Shown piece by piece: positions 51,518 to 59,997 of a stretch of 64,000 nt of DNA. The DNA lies in contig JAXLWB010000006.1 in assembly GCA_046328715.1 (NCBI GenBank), forward strand, positions 1-64,000, in the 5' to 3' direction. Position 1 is the first letter of the stretch, and every line of letters begins with the position of its first letter. The notes under the pieces were generated by a model that worked only from the letters and a program-made list of their open reading frames with translations, ran no database searches and was not told where the DNA came from. Origin of the DNA: JAXLWB01 sp046328715. Its GTDB lineage: Bacteria; Chloroflexota; Anaerolineae; Caldilineales; Caldilineaceae. The translations under genes were made by a program, and so were the position numbers.

Positions 51518-53191
51518 CTACTTTTCTGTCACCCGCCAGAGTTCAAAGAGCACTTCACGATTACGTTGAGCAAAAGTTTTTTCCAACTTGGCGCTTTGCC
51601 CTAAATGTTCCACGGCTTGTAAGAAGGCTTCTCGACGGCCCACAAACACCGTTCGTTGCGGAGCGCGCAGCAGATATACATTATCGGGGTTTTGCAGAAA
51701 AGGTGCAAGGCGATCCTGAAAAGCCGGGTCGGGCTGCTGGAGCGATTCGTAACCGAAGATCTCAATCGGTCGCACCGTACCTTCACTTAGATAGCGAACG
51801 GTGGCATCCATCCCCCAATCCAAGGCAATCGGTGCACCCATGCCATTGTAACGCAAATCATAGGCGAGGTGGTAGCTGGCATCCGAATGGTCGCCCAGCC
51901 CACCGCTTTGCGAGAGTACTTGGTGATAGCGGAGAGTATTGCTCAGATCTATACAGAACCAAAACATCAGGAGAATGGCGACCAGAATTCTATAGTCACC
52001 AATTCGTAATTCGTACAAAGCGATACCGACCAGACCATAGAGTAGCGGTTGCAACAAGGCATAGTGAGTGACAAATAGTCCACTCACGGTAAAGAGGCTG
52101 GCCATAAAGGCACAAAGCAGCAGAACGAGCGGAGCAAACAGGAAACGCCAATTGCGCAGGGTTGCCATAACTAGGATTCCAGCCACGAGCCACGGTGCCA
52201 GCCAATCGCTGAAGACACCGCCAAGGTAATCGAATTGATTACCCTGCAAGATCTGAACAATTTGACGCGCACGCACCAAAAAATTACTCGCGAGATCCAG
52301 GTTATTGACGCCGTAATAGCTCTGCGTCAAGTTGCCTCCCACACTGAACAGGGTGCCACCTGTCTGCCAGTTGAAGAGAAGCAGGGGGGAGAGGCCAAGA
52401 AGGAAAGCGGGAAGAGCAAGAAACAGAGATTGCGGAATTCGGATTGCGGATTGCGGATTCTTGGGGGGGCCAATGATCTGCCTTGCTTCCCACCTCCCCA
52501 CGCCGCCAGCGCCCCATTTGCTAAAAATCAAATAGCTCAACACTAACGCCCAAAACGGCACAATCACCCAGACCGCCAGCAATTTTGCGTAGATGGCGAG
52601 TCCCGAGGCAAAGGCTGCCTGGACGAGCGAAACAGGATGTCCTCGGCGCAGCCAGCATAGACCCTGCCAGATTGCCCACAGACAGAGCGGCTGAGTGAGG
52701 TTGGTGACGAAGATACCTTGCCGACTCCAAAAGATGAAGGTAGGAGAGATGGCAAGCAAGGTAACAACCGCCAATGCCGCAACGTGGGAGAGCCTTCGCC
52801 AGGCTTCATCTTCCTTCCTGGTTGTCCACCAATCGATCCATTCAGTCACGACTTGCTCTAGCAACAGCAACGTGCCCAACCCAGTTAGCACAGAAAGGAT
52901 GCGTAGATTGGGTACGCCTACACCGGTCAGTTTGAGGAAAGGCAAGGCGAGATAGACATTGAGTGCGCCAATATAATCCTGTACCATGAGGGGCAGAGAA
53001 ATGCCGAAGAACGGAACAGTAGCGCCACGAAAGGCAGTAATCGGTGCGCCGCTCAACAATTCCAGGGCGTTGACTCCTGCTTCTTTTGCTTCGTCGTAGT
53101 GGAGACCGGGAAGACCTAATTGGCTACAAGTGAGGACGAGATAAAGTAGAAGCGTAGCGATACGCCAAAGACGCAGGGTACGGGGCGGCAT
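51518..53191 (-). CDS. GT39-like membrane glycosyltransferase
   Basis: 557 residues with about ten membrane helices. After helix 1 comes GLPGLHYDEAKEAGVNALEL with the acidic residues that GT-C enzymes use for catalysis on the outer face. The C-terminal ~130 residues form a soluble domain (DASYHLAYDLRYNGMGAPIA onwards). GT39-type enzymes move mannose or related sugars from polyprenyl phosphate to proteins or lipids. Oddity: residues ~243-256 (KNPQSAIRIPQS) come from a short tandem repeat of intergenic type, inserted in frame in a loop. It lies 14 bases after the FecR gene, so the two are co-transcribed. Confidence 0.84.
   Translation of the reverse strand: MPPRTLRLWRIATLLLYLVLTCSQLGLPGLHYDEAKEAGVNALELLSGAPITAFRGATVPFFGISLPLMVQDYIGALNVYLALPFLKLTGVGVPNLRILSVLTGLGTLLLLEQVVTEWIDWWTTRKEDEAWRRLSHVAALAVVTLLAISPTFIFWSRQGIFVTNLTQPLCLWAIWQGLCWLRRGHPVSLVQAAFASGLAIYAKLLAVWVIVPFWALVLSYLIFSKWGAGGVGRWEARQIIGPPKNPQSAIRIPQSLFLALPAFLLGLSPLLLFNWQTGGTLFSVGGNLTQSYYGVNNLDLASNFLVRARQIVQILQGNQFDYLGGVFSDWLAPWLVAGILVMATLRNWRFLFAPLVLLLCAFMASLFTVSGLFVTHYALLQPLLYGLVGIALYELRIGDYRILVAILLMFWFCIDLSNTLRYHQVLSQSGGLGDHSDASYHLAYDLRYNGMGAPIALDWGMDATVRYLSEGTVRPIEIFGYESLQQPDPAFQDRLAPFLQNPDNVYLLRAPQRTVFVGRREAFLQAVEHLGQSAKLEKTFAQRNREVLFELWRVTEK
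52429..52460. repeat. GGATTGC tandem repeat inside a gene
   Basis: A short tandem array of GGATTGC/GGATTC units next to a run of seven Gs. Read on the minus strand in frame it gives NPQSAIRIPQS, a peptide I know as the translation of a common intergenic repeat. Frame and helix order are kept. Confidence 0.6.
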
Positions 53192-53205
53192 GTCATCCCT
53201 TCATA

Positions 53206-54585
53206 TCAATGGGCAAGCAAGTAAACCTCGCTCACCATACTCTGATAGTTATGGCCGCTGGCGTAGATACGAATGTTGTTGATACGGGCCGGAGGCGTTC
53301 CACGGCTTTTCCAGAGTTGGATCAAGTCCTCTGATTCGAAGGTGTACCATTCTCCTTGGCGCACACGGACCACCCGTCCACTGTCGTTACTCGTAGGCGG
53401 CGGGAAGGGCGTCCCCGGCTCTAAGTCGCGATAGTAAAAACCGTACCCCCATTTGATCTCTTTACCATAAACGTCGGTAAAGTTGATCTCCGCTCGCACT
53501 GGATATTCCGACGCCTGTTGGCCCGCACCTGGCAAACTTTGGAAGAGAATCTTGACATCCATCTGCAAAACCAACGAGTCAAGCGCCTGCACGTCGCGGT
53601 TGATGTTTTGTGTGATGCCAATGTCACTGTGACCGTCGGCATTCAATTCACTGAAATAAGCAACCTGGCGGCCATCGCCTTCGACGTAGGTGACCTCTCC
53701 TGGGAAGACAACATTTTCGGCGGGTCCGGCAGTCCAGGCATCGTCTACCGGTGGCGTAAACGATCCGTTCAACACCCAATTCTGCTCCGCCGAAGCAAGC
53801 GTCGTGACAGCCTCATCGTTGCCGATCTGAACCGTCTGGTTCTGTTCGATGGTGCTCTCGCTACCGTCGTTGAGCGTCAATTCGGCCCTGCCACTGCGAA
53901 TCTGCAACTCTGTTCGGTCACCATTCACCGAAACGTGATAGCTGCCATTTTCCATGCGTACTAGCCCTTGCGGCGTACGCACATCGACACGCAATGGGCG
54001 AACTTCACTGCTATTGCTCAGGATGCGCACCTGACCGCTGCTCATTTTCAACCGCACATAGTAGGGTTCCGGGCTGGAGGTAAAGAAAGGACGCCGCAGA
54101 CGCTCAATATCTACATCCGTATCCGAATAGATTTGCAGACTGCCGAGCACCTGTTGCGTGGTTTCGCTGACAAAGGAAAGCGTTCCTTGCGCTGCGCCAT
54201 CCATCGAAACAATGCGCATTCCTTCGCTCACCGTGCTCTGCGCGTCGCGTACCCAAATCGGCTCCGAGCGCGAATTGAGGTAGAGCAGCACCTTGCCCGT
54301 CGTGCGCGTAATCGCCGAGAGTTGGGCATCTTGGGTAACAGTCGCATAACGTAATGTATAGCTGACCGCCAACGGCAACGTAATAACCAGAAAACAGAAA
54401 ATAGCAAAGCTGACGAGCATCACGATCCATGCCAGCCGTTCTGGACTTTCGCGCCATTTGGCTGCTTTACTGCGCAGCCGGGATTGATAAGTATCTGTGG
54501 GTTGCGATAGTTCTGTACTGCTCAATGCGGCCTTGTCTCCCCAGAGTTCAATTACGAATTGCAAATTGCGAGGTATGTTTGCCAT
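53206..54585 (-). CDS. FecR-domain membrane protein
   Basis: 459 residues. A cytoplasmic N-terminus (~48 residues) and one membrane helix (~50-78: IVMLVSFAIFCFLVITLPLA) are followed by an outer part. There, residues ~95-270 look like a FecR-type beta domain: VRTPQGLVRMENGSYHVSVN and LQIRSGRAELTLNDGSEST, with the final TIEQNQTVQI. The C-terminal ~180 residues (LNGSFTPPVDDAWTAG onwards) resemble a carbohydrate-binding jelly-roll domain. FecR proteins usually sense outer signals for sigma factors; no sigma gene is adjacent, so here it may sense envelope polymers. Co-transcribed with the TPR gene (8 bases) and the glycosyltransferase (14 bases). Confidence 0.8.
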   Translation of the reverse strand: MANIPRNLQFVIELWGDKAALSSTELSQPTDTYQSRLRSKAAKWRESPERLAWIVMLVSFAIFCFLVITLPLAVSYTLRYATVTQDAQLSAITRTTGKVLLYLNSRSEPIWVRDAQSTVSEGMRIVSMDGAAQGTLSFVSETTQQVLGSLQIYSDTDVDIERLRRPFFTSSPEPYYVRLKMSSGQVRILSNSSEVRPLRVDVRTPQGLVRMENGSYHVSVNGDRTELQIRSGRAELTLNDGSESTIEQNQTVQIGNDEAVTTLASAEQNWVLNGSFTPPVDDAWTAGPAENVVFPGEVTYVEGDGRQVAYFSELNADGHSDIGITQNINRDVQALDSLVLQMDVKILFQSLPGAGQQASEYPVRAEINFTDVYGKEIKWGYGFYYRDLEPGTPFPPPTSNDSGRVVRVRQGEWYTFESEDLIQLWKSRGTPPARINNIRIYASGHNYQSMVSEVYLLAH

Positions 54586-54593
54586 CCAGCTTT

Positions 54594-55118
54594 TTATGCT
54601 GAGCCACTACTCGCCATTCTTAGTCGGATTTTTTCGAGCCAGTAACTGGCGTCCCGATCGTAAGGCTGGACGGCCAGGGCTTGCTCAAAATATTTAAGGG
54701 CCAGTGGCAAATTGCCTTGCTCTTTATAGATCAGGGCGATTTGGTAGTGCGCATTCGGGGTGGATGGATCAACTTCCAGTGCCCGCTGAAAGGAGCGAAT
54801 CGCCTCAGCCTGTTGCTTGGGACCTGAGAGTTCCAGGCGGCCCAGTTGTGCGGCCCCCAAGTTCAGCCAGAGCATCACATTCTGTGGGTTCGCTTCGCTA
54901 GCCACTTCCAATACGCGAACTGCACGATTCCATTTACGCTGTAAAATATAGGCCCCACCTAAGTTGATCGCCACGTCCGGGTGTTTCGGAACCTTGGCAT
55001 GAAGAGGTAGCAGCATGCGTAACGCCTCTTCTGGCCGATTTTCAGCCAAAAAACGAGCACTTTGTGCCAGCGTCTGGCGGAATTCTTCGCTTTCTTCAAA
55101 GGCAATTGAATCGTTCAT
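54594..55118 (-). CDS. TPR-repeat protein
   Basis: 174 residues composed of about four tetratricopeptide repeats: ARFLAENRPEEALRMLLPLH (~21-40), VAINLGGAYILQRKWNRAVR (~50-69), LWLNLGAAQLGR..., NAHYQIALIYKEQGNLPLAL (~120-140). No signal, so cytoplasmic. TPRs bind partner proteins; the partner may be the cytoplasmic end of the FecR protein encoded eight bases downstream. It begins the unit that runs through FecR and the glycosyltransferase towards the kinase gene. Confidence 0.88.
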   Translation of the reverse strand: MNDSIAFEESEEFRQTLAQSARFLAENRPEEALRMLLPLHAKVPKHPDVAINLGGAYILQRKWNRAVRVLEVASEANPQNVMLWLNLGAAQLGRLELSGPKQQAEAIRSFQRALEVDPSTPNAHYQIALIYKEQGNLPLALKYFEQALAVQPYDRDASYWLEKIRLRMASSGSA

Positions 55119-55133
55119 AATACCATCACAGCA

Positions 55134-55263
55134 ACCCCACCCTAACCCTCCCCTGATATGGAGGGAACAGTGAAGGGGAGGATAACGTATTTTCTTTTGT
55201 CCACCTAACCAAATTCGTCCCGTAGTAGTACCCTCCCTGTTTCGGGGAGGGTTAGGGTGGGGT
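55134..55263. repeat. ACCCCACCCTAACCCTCCCC inverted-repeat element
   Basis: Perfect 20-base arms at 55134-55153 and 55244-55263. Same family and length as 43749-43880. The right arm runs into the AEC transporter gene, supplying its last codons (TPP) and its TAA stop. Confidence 0.8.
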
Positions 55264-56166
55264 CATCACCAGCCACAGGATAAACGAAAGTGAGACCATA
55301 CTTAACAAGGTACTCACAAAAATGTCGGTTGCCACCAATTCGGGAGCGGCGTCAAACTCCGTGGCCACTACCGAGGTAATCACCGCAGTCGGCATCGAAG
55401 ATTGAATGATCATGACGCTCTGCTCCACTTGAGTGACCCCTAGCAGACGACAAATGCCCCAGGCAACCAGGGGACCGATCAACAAACGGATGGCGACACT
55501 GCGAAAGACAAGCGCCGGACTGTGCCACTTGAAGTTGGTGCGCAATTGTACACCCAGCACAATCAACATGAGCGGAATTGCAGCATCCGCCAGTAGATCA
55601 ATAGAACGAAAAAGCGCAGTCGGCAGTTCCCATTGCATGCGGTTAAAGAGCAAACCAAGCACTGCAGCATAGAGCATCGGCGCTTTGAGTGCTTCACGAA
55701 AGGCAGCCGGAAGCGACATCCGCCCTGAAGAAGCCACCACAATCCCCAACGTATTGCCCAGAAAGGAGACTGTGATGTAGTAGATCGCAGCCAGCGCTAA
55801 GCCAGCCTCGCCAAAGGCAAAATGGCAGATAGGCATACCCATGTTGCCATTGTTACTCATGGCACTGGTAAGCACAACGGCAGCCCGCTCGCGCCGACTG
55901 AGCCCTGCACTCAATAACCAACTGATCAAACCTGTGGTTACCATCACACTCGCGGCAACCGTTGCCAAGAGTCGGAGTGTTGCCCAATCAAACTGGGTCG
56001 TATACAGGCTACGGAAGATCAGCGAAGGTGTGCCCAGATAGAAGACCGTACGTCCCAACGTTCGATGATCTACTTTCAACAGCGTGGCCAACAAGACACC
56101 AGCCGCAGCCACTAAAAAGACTGGCAACACCGTTTCAGTGAAGATCGGTAATAGTGCGCTGATCAT
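55252..56166 (-). CDS. AEC family transporter
   Basis: 304 residues with about ten helices in two repeats: PIFTETVLPVFLVAAAGVLL at the start, RAAVVLTSAMSNNGNMGMPI (~92-111; the NxxxNxGxP motif of the family) and the end MPTAVITSVVATEFDAAPEL. AEC (auxin efflux carrier-like) proteins export small organic acids or related solutes. The start overlaps the stop of the small gene upstream (ATGA). The final residues TPP and the stop are donated by a repeat element, so the original C-terminus may have been a little different. It is the last gene of the selA-to-AEC unit. Confidence 0.88.
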   Translation of the reverse strand: MISALLPIFTETVLPVFLVAAAGVLLATLLKVDHRTLGRTVFYLGTPSLIFRSLYTTQFDWATLRLLATVAASVMVTTGLISWLLSAGLSRRERAAVVLTSAMSNNGNMGMPICHFAFGEAGLALAAIYYITVSFLGNTLGIVVASSGRMSLPAAFREALKAPMLYAAVLGLLFNRMQWELPTALFRSIDLLADAAIPLMLIVLGVQLRTNFKWHSPALVFRSVAIRLLIGPLVAWGICRLLGVTQVEQSVMIIQSSMPTAVITSVVATEFDAAPELVATDIFVSTLLSMVSLSFILWLVMTPP

Positions 56167-56519
56167 TCGTCACGCACCGTTTCCGAAGCATCGGCATCAT
56201 CGACTGCCACATTGTGAAAGACTTCGTAGGCGTCCAAGGTCGGCGCGAAAAACTCAACGACGTACTCGTTTGGGACCCCCATCGGCTGCGAAATCTCGTC
56301 AAGCAAGGCCCGCACAAAGGCACGCCGTTTCGAAGTACGGATCTGGCGCATCTCCTCTCCCCACAGGAGTAAAGTGCCGTACAACCCTTCGGCGGTGTAA
56401 TGCAGATCAAGTTTACCAACAGTCGCTGGCTGCTGTTCAGCGTCTAGCTGTTCCAGGTCATACAGTGCGTACTGTTCAGAACTGGCGGTACGTACCAAGC
56501 GTCGTAACTTCAAATTCAC
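56163..56519 (-). CDS. Small conserved-looking protein of unknown function
   Basis: 118 residues from the GTG at 56519; the open frame reaches 56567 with a TTG, but that part overlaps a hairpin. Not recognised. Mixed alpha/beta character: QYALYDLEQLDAEQQPATVG, KLDLHYTAEGLYGTLLLWGE, then RTSKRRAFVRALLDEISQPM and an acidic end. No signal or helix, so cytoplasmic. Its stop overlaps the AEC start by four bases, so the two are made together. The ribosome site is weak, and the start is uncertain by up to 16 codons. Confidence 0.6.
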   Translation of the reverse strand: MNLKLRRLVRTASSEQYALYDLEQLDAEQQPATVGKLDLHYTAEGLYGTLLLWGEEMRQIRTSKRRAFVRALLDEISQPMGVPNEYVVEFFAPTLDAYEVFHNVAVDDADASETVRDE

Positions 56520-56558
56520 ACGGGGCTGCTTTCTGTTAAGGGAAAGAGAGCAGAAGAT

Positions 56559-56607
56559 AGGAGGCAAGTGGCAGAGAATTTATTCTGCAACCTGCATCTT
56601 GCCTCCT
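56559..56607. terminator. Stem-loop after the HEAT-repeat gene
   Basis: AGGAGGCAAG (56559-56568) pairs perfectly with CTTGCCTCCT (56598-56607). It lies ten bases past the HEAT-protein stop and may end or weaken transcription before the small gene and AEC gene. No clear U-tract. Confidence 0.5.
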
Positions 56608-56616
56608 GCCCCTACC

Positions 56617-57942
56617 TCATTCGTCCTCTAAATCATCATCGATGTTATCTTCAGGATTCTCGTCTTCGAGATCAAAACCATCCCAATCGTCGTCATCATC
56701 ATTCTCGAATTCATCGTCCTCAAGCTCATCCTCGATAAGCTCGTCGTCCCTTTCCTCGGACCAGCGATCCCAGAGCGTTTCGTTGTCGGCGCTGAGTTCG
56801 TCTTCTATATCTAGTTCGTCGTCATCTTCCAACTCCGACTCGGCAGCCGCCATATCATTGTCAGCTTCGACCATAGCCGCCACCTCAGAAAGGAAGAGCA
56901 TCTCATCCAGTGCTTCCTCGGCCGCTTGTGCCTCTTCGCTTTCACTGCCCGCAGCCACATGGCGGAGCGCAGTACGCGCCTGCTTGCCCCCAATCCGCCC
57001 GAGCGCATAGATTGAAGAGAGGCGAACGGTCTGCTCCTCATCGGCGAGTAAACCGATCAACTCGGTCACTGCGGCCTTGTTTTCAAGCTCGCCACAGGCA
57101 ATCGCTGCCTCAGCACGCATTGCAGGATCAGGATTTTGTAGTTCAGTCTGCGCCATTTTGCGCCAGTGCAGATCGTAGCTGCGTCCCATGGCACGCAAGG
57201 AGCTTAAGCGCAACTCCTCGTAAGGCGAATAGTAGGCTTCCTCAATCAGTTGACGCAGACCTTCATCGCTTGAAAACGCCACACTCTCCAAGGCACGACA
57301 GCGTACAAGCAGCGGCTGCGATTCATCCTCCAACGCCTCAAAGAGCGATTGTTGTACACGCATCGCTAAAGCGGGTGCCAATTCTTCCAATTCGCCTAAA
57401 TAGATGTAAGACCCCAAAGCCGCAGCCGCAGCGGCCTGTACTTCAGCATCCGGATCCCGCTGGAGCATTTGGATATAGGGGCCGATCAGATCTTCTGACT
57501 CATCTTCCCACAATCCTTCGACCGCCAGACGACGTATGGTAGCGTTTTCATCGCGCAAAGCGATGCGCAGAAAATCACTCGGGGCGAGTTGCAATTCATC
57601 TTGGGCCGTCTCGACCACTTGCTCGATGACGCTGATACGCAACGCCACTGGTAGCTTCGGCCAGCGCGACCAAACAAATTCCACATCGGAGCGAGTGAGA
57701 TCCGACAGCGAAAACAGATCCATCACGGTCACTTCATCTGGCGTTTTTTCGAACTTGGCAAAGAGCTCCTGTACCGAGAGCGGCGTACCTAGCTGCTCGA
57801 TCGATTCGGCGTCATCGCCCATATTGTGCTCATATAACCATTGTTGCGCCGGGTTAAGCCCGGAGATAGGCGGCGGCGCTTCAGGTATGTTTTTTGGCCT
57901 TCCTTCTGGCTTGGGTCGGCGGTGTTTTGCATTTTGTGTCAT
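56617..57942 (-). CDS. HEAT-repeat protein with acidic tail
   Basis: 441 residues from the ATG at 57942 (GGGAG upstream); a start 15 codons earlier would overlap the LysM gene. After a Pro/Lys-rich N-terminus, HEAT/PBS-lyase-type repeats run from ~105 to ~345: ENATIRRLAVEGLWEDESED, DAEVQAAAAAALGSYIYLGE, EELRLSSLRAMGRSYDLHW, EEQTVRLSSIYALGRIGGKQ. The last ~90 residues are almost only Asp and Glu (EDELEDDEFENDDDDDWDGF). HEAT solenoids bind proteins; the acidic tail might bind basic partners or ribosomes. Cytoplasmic. It starts eight bases after the LysM gene's stop. Confidence 0.83.
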   Translation of the reverse strand: MTQNAKHRRPKPEGRPKNIPEAPPPISGLNPAQQWLYEHNMGDDAESIEQLGTPLSVQELFAKFEKTPDEVTVMDLFSLSDLTRSDVEFVWSRWPKLPVALRISVIEQVVETAQDELQLAPSDFLRIALRDENATIRRLAVEGLWEDESEDLIGPYIQMLQRDPDAEVQAAAAAALGSYIYLGELEELAPALAMRVQQSLFEALEDESQPLLVRCRALESVAFSSDEGLRQLIEEAYYSPYEELRLSSLRAMGRSYDLHWRKMAQTELQNPDPAMRAEAAIACGELENKAAVTELIGLLADEEQTVRLSSIYALGRIGGKQARTALRHVAAGSESEEAQAAEEALDEMLFLSEVAAMVEADNDMAAAESELEDDDELDIEDELSADNETLWDRWSEERDDELIEDELEDDEFENDDDDDWDGFDLEDENPEDNIDDDLEDE

Positions 57943-57949
57943 AGCAAAT

Positions 57950-59989
57950 TTACTCCCAGCGGAATGCGTAGACAGGACCAGGGGCACTGACCACTGTATT
58001 ACCAGCTGTTGTATCGATCACTTCCACGTACCAACGCCACTGCCGATCAAATCCAGCGGGCGTGTAGGCACACAAATTCGTGTCCAGATTCCAAAGTGTA
58101 TCGGTTGCAGGACGCACCTGCTCTAATATCCAAGTCACGATTGGGCTGCCTGCCCCATCTGTTCCACTGATATACCCCAAATGGACCAGATAATTATCCG
58201 TATCGAGGATAAAGGGCACAGGTTCCCAAATTAACCGATTGGGAACGGAACAGCTTACTGTGGTTCCATTTTCAGGGCTACGCAGAAGCGGTGCATCCAA
58301 TCGAATCACGCTTTGTGTCTGTCCAGTGCTAGCAGCCGTGGTAGGCGTTGGAGCAGAGGTTTCCCCGTTGCGCGTGGCAGTAGGCGTTGCCGCCGCCACA
58401 CCTGGGATGATCAACACCTGCCCCACCCGAATCCGAGTGGCGTCAGAGCGAGTCAGCCCATTGGCAGCCAACAGTGCGTTGAGGGAGACGCCGTAACGTG
58501 CCGCAATGGCGCCTGGTGTATCTCCCGACTGCACGACATAGGTCTGCTGTGGTACTGCTGTCGCCTCGGCAACCGCACTTTGCGCCGGAGCCTGGACGCC
58601 AGGGATCTGTAACGTCTGCCCCACGCGAATGCGGGTTGCATCGTCAAGCGTCAGCCCGTTGGCTGCTAGCAATTCGTTCACAGACACACCAAATCGTCTT
58701 GCAATCGACATTGGTGTGTCTCCAGATTTTACCACATACGTCAAGGGTGCAGGTAGCGCAGTTGGCGGCGGCGTGGTCGCCGTGGGTGATGGCTCCAAGG
58801 TCGCGGTGGCGGCAGGCTCTGTTGCTGTTGGGGTGTCAGTGTTGGCCTGCGCAACCTCATTCACTTGGGGCAGCGGGATGACCAACTTCTGCCCCGGACG
58901 GATCACGCTGGCACGCCCTTTACCATAGCCATTGGCCAACATCAAGTCATCCAGCGTCACATTGTAGCGTGCAGCAATCGAAACTAGCGTATCTCCGGTT
59001 CGGACCACATAGATCAGATTCGCAGGTGTGGCAGTATCACTTGGGGTCGGAGTAACCGGCACTGGAATGGGCGTCTCTGTCGGTGCCAGCAGGCTCAGCA
59101 CATCGCTGACAGTGTCGCTCGCTTCGATTGCACTACTATCCGAAATGACCGCGCTATCAGAAAGCACATCACTAGCGATGATGTCACTATCGGTAACAAT
59201 CTCGCTACTGCTGATAACCGAAGCTGCATCCAGTGCGATCTCGGTAGCCGTGACAAGTGCTGTTTCGCTGATCGGCGTGGAGGCAGCGAACTTGCTTGCG
59301 TCCGCCGTTTGGGTAGCGGTTGCACTCAAGGCTGAGACGCGCGGTGTTGCCCTGCGCGTTGCTGCCGTCGTGGCAGTAGCGGTGGGCAATGGTGTCTCGG
59401 TTGCCTCCGGCGTAAGTGTAGGCGTCGCGGTCTCCGTCCCCGCTTCAGTGGCAGTCGCCGCCTCGGTTTCGGTTGGGACCAGTGTATCGGTTGCTACGCT
59501 GGTCGCTGTTGCCTGGGATGTCGCAGTGGGGCTGATGATCAACGTCAAGTCTGCGCTATCGGACATGGTCGCAGTTGCCACCAGCAAAATCGCCGCTCCC
59601 TGCGGAGTCGATTCCAAAGGGGGAAAGGTGGCTGTAGCTGCGCTTTGCTCCTTGATTTGCGGCACCGACAAGGAGACGGCGGCCCCTTCTGGCGTCAATG
59701 TCGCCGCCAAACGTGGATCATAATCAGTGGCCAATTGGTCCAGCCGTGTGAGCGAGGCACGCACCAGTTGGCGTAATCCATTGTCCGTACCAGGCAAGCC
59801 GATCAGGGCCGCCAGCAAGAGAATGCCAACCAGCAAAAGCATGCCTCCCCAATTCAAGTAGGAACGTCTCTGGGGTCGGATATCGTTGCCACAGGTGGGA
59901 CATACAGTCAATGCGGTTGATACCGTCGTGCCACAGACCCGGCAGCGAACTGGCTCCGAGTCTAGAGCATATTGCAGATTGTCCGACAT
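57950..59989 (-). CDS. Zinc-ribbon, single-pass, triple-LysM wall protein
   Basis: 679 residues from the ATG at 59989; an earlier TTG would overlap the rseP stop. The cytoplasmic N-terminus has a zinc ribbon CRVCGTTVSTALTVCPTCG (~16-34), then one helix (~45-67: LNWGGMLLLVGILLLAALIG), a long Thr/Ala/Ser-rich stalk (~120-335), and three LysM domains (YVVRTGDTLVSIAARYNVTL; YVVKSGDTPMSIARRFGVSV; YVVQSGDTPGAIAARYGVSL), which bind peptidoglycan or chitin-like polymers. The last ~120 residues form a fibronectin-like domain (PLLRSPENGTTVSC...WRWYVEVID). It could tie the cell wall to a cytoplasmic partner. Tight spacing to rseP (8 bases) and the HEAT gene. Confidence 0.87.
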   Translation of the reverse strand: MSDNLQYALDSEPVRCRVCGTTVSTALTVCPTCGNDIRPQRRSYLNWGGMLLLVGILLLAALIGLPGTDNGLRQLVRASLTRLDQLATDYDPRLAATLTPEGAAVSLSVPQIKEQSAATATFPPLESTPQGAAILLVATATMSDSADLTLIISPTATSQATATSVATDTLVPTETEAATATEAGTETATPTLTPEATETPLPTATATTAATRRATPRVSALSATATQTADASKFAASTPISETALVTATEIALDAASVISSSEIVTDSDIIASDVLSDSAVISDSSAIEASDTVSDVLSLLAPTETPIPVPVTPTPSDTATPANLIYVVRTGDTLVSIAARYNVTLDDLMLANGYGKGRASVIRPGQKLVIPLPQVNEVAQANTDTPTATEPAATATLEPSPTATTPPPTALPAPLTYVVKSGDTPMSIARRFGVSVNELLAANGLTLDDATRIRVGQTLQIPGVQAPAQSAVAEATAVPQQTYVVQSGDTPGAIAARYGVSLNALLAANGLTRSDATRIRVGQVLIIPGVAAATPTATRNGETSAPTPTTAASTGQTQSVIRLDAPLLRSPENGTTVSCSVPNRLIWEPVPFILDTDNYLVHLGYISGTDGAGSPIVTWILEQVRPATDTLWNLDTNLCAYTPAGFDRQWRWYVEVIDTTAGNTVVSAPGPVYAFRWE

Positions 59990-59997
59990 AAAATTGT

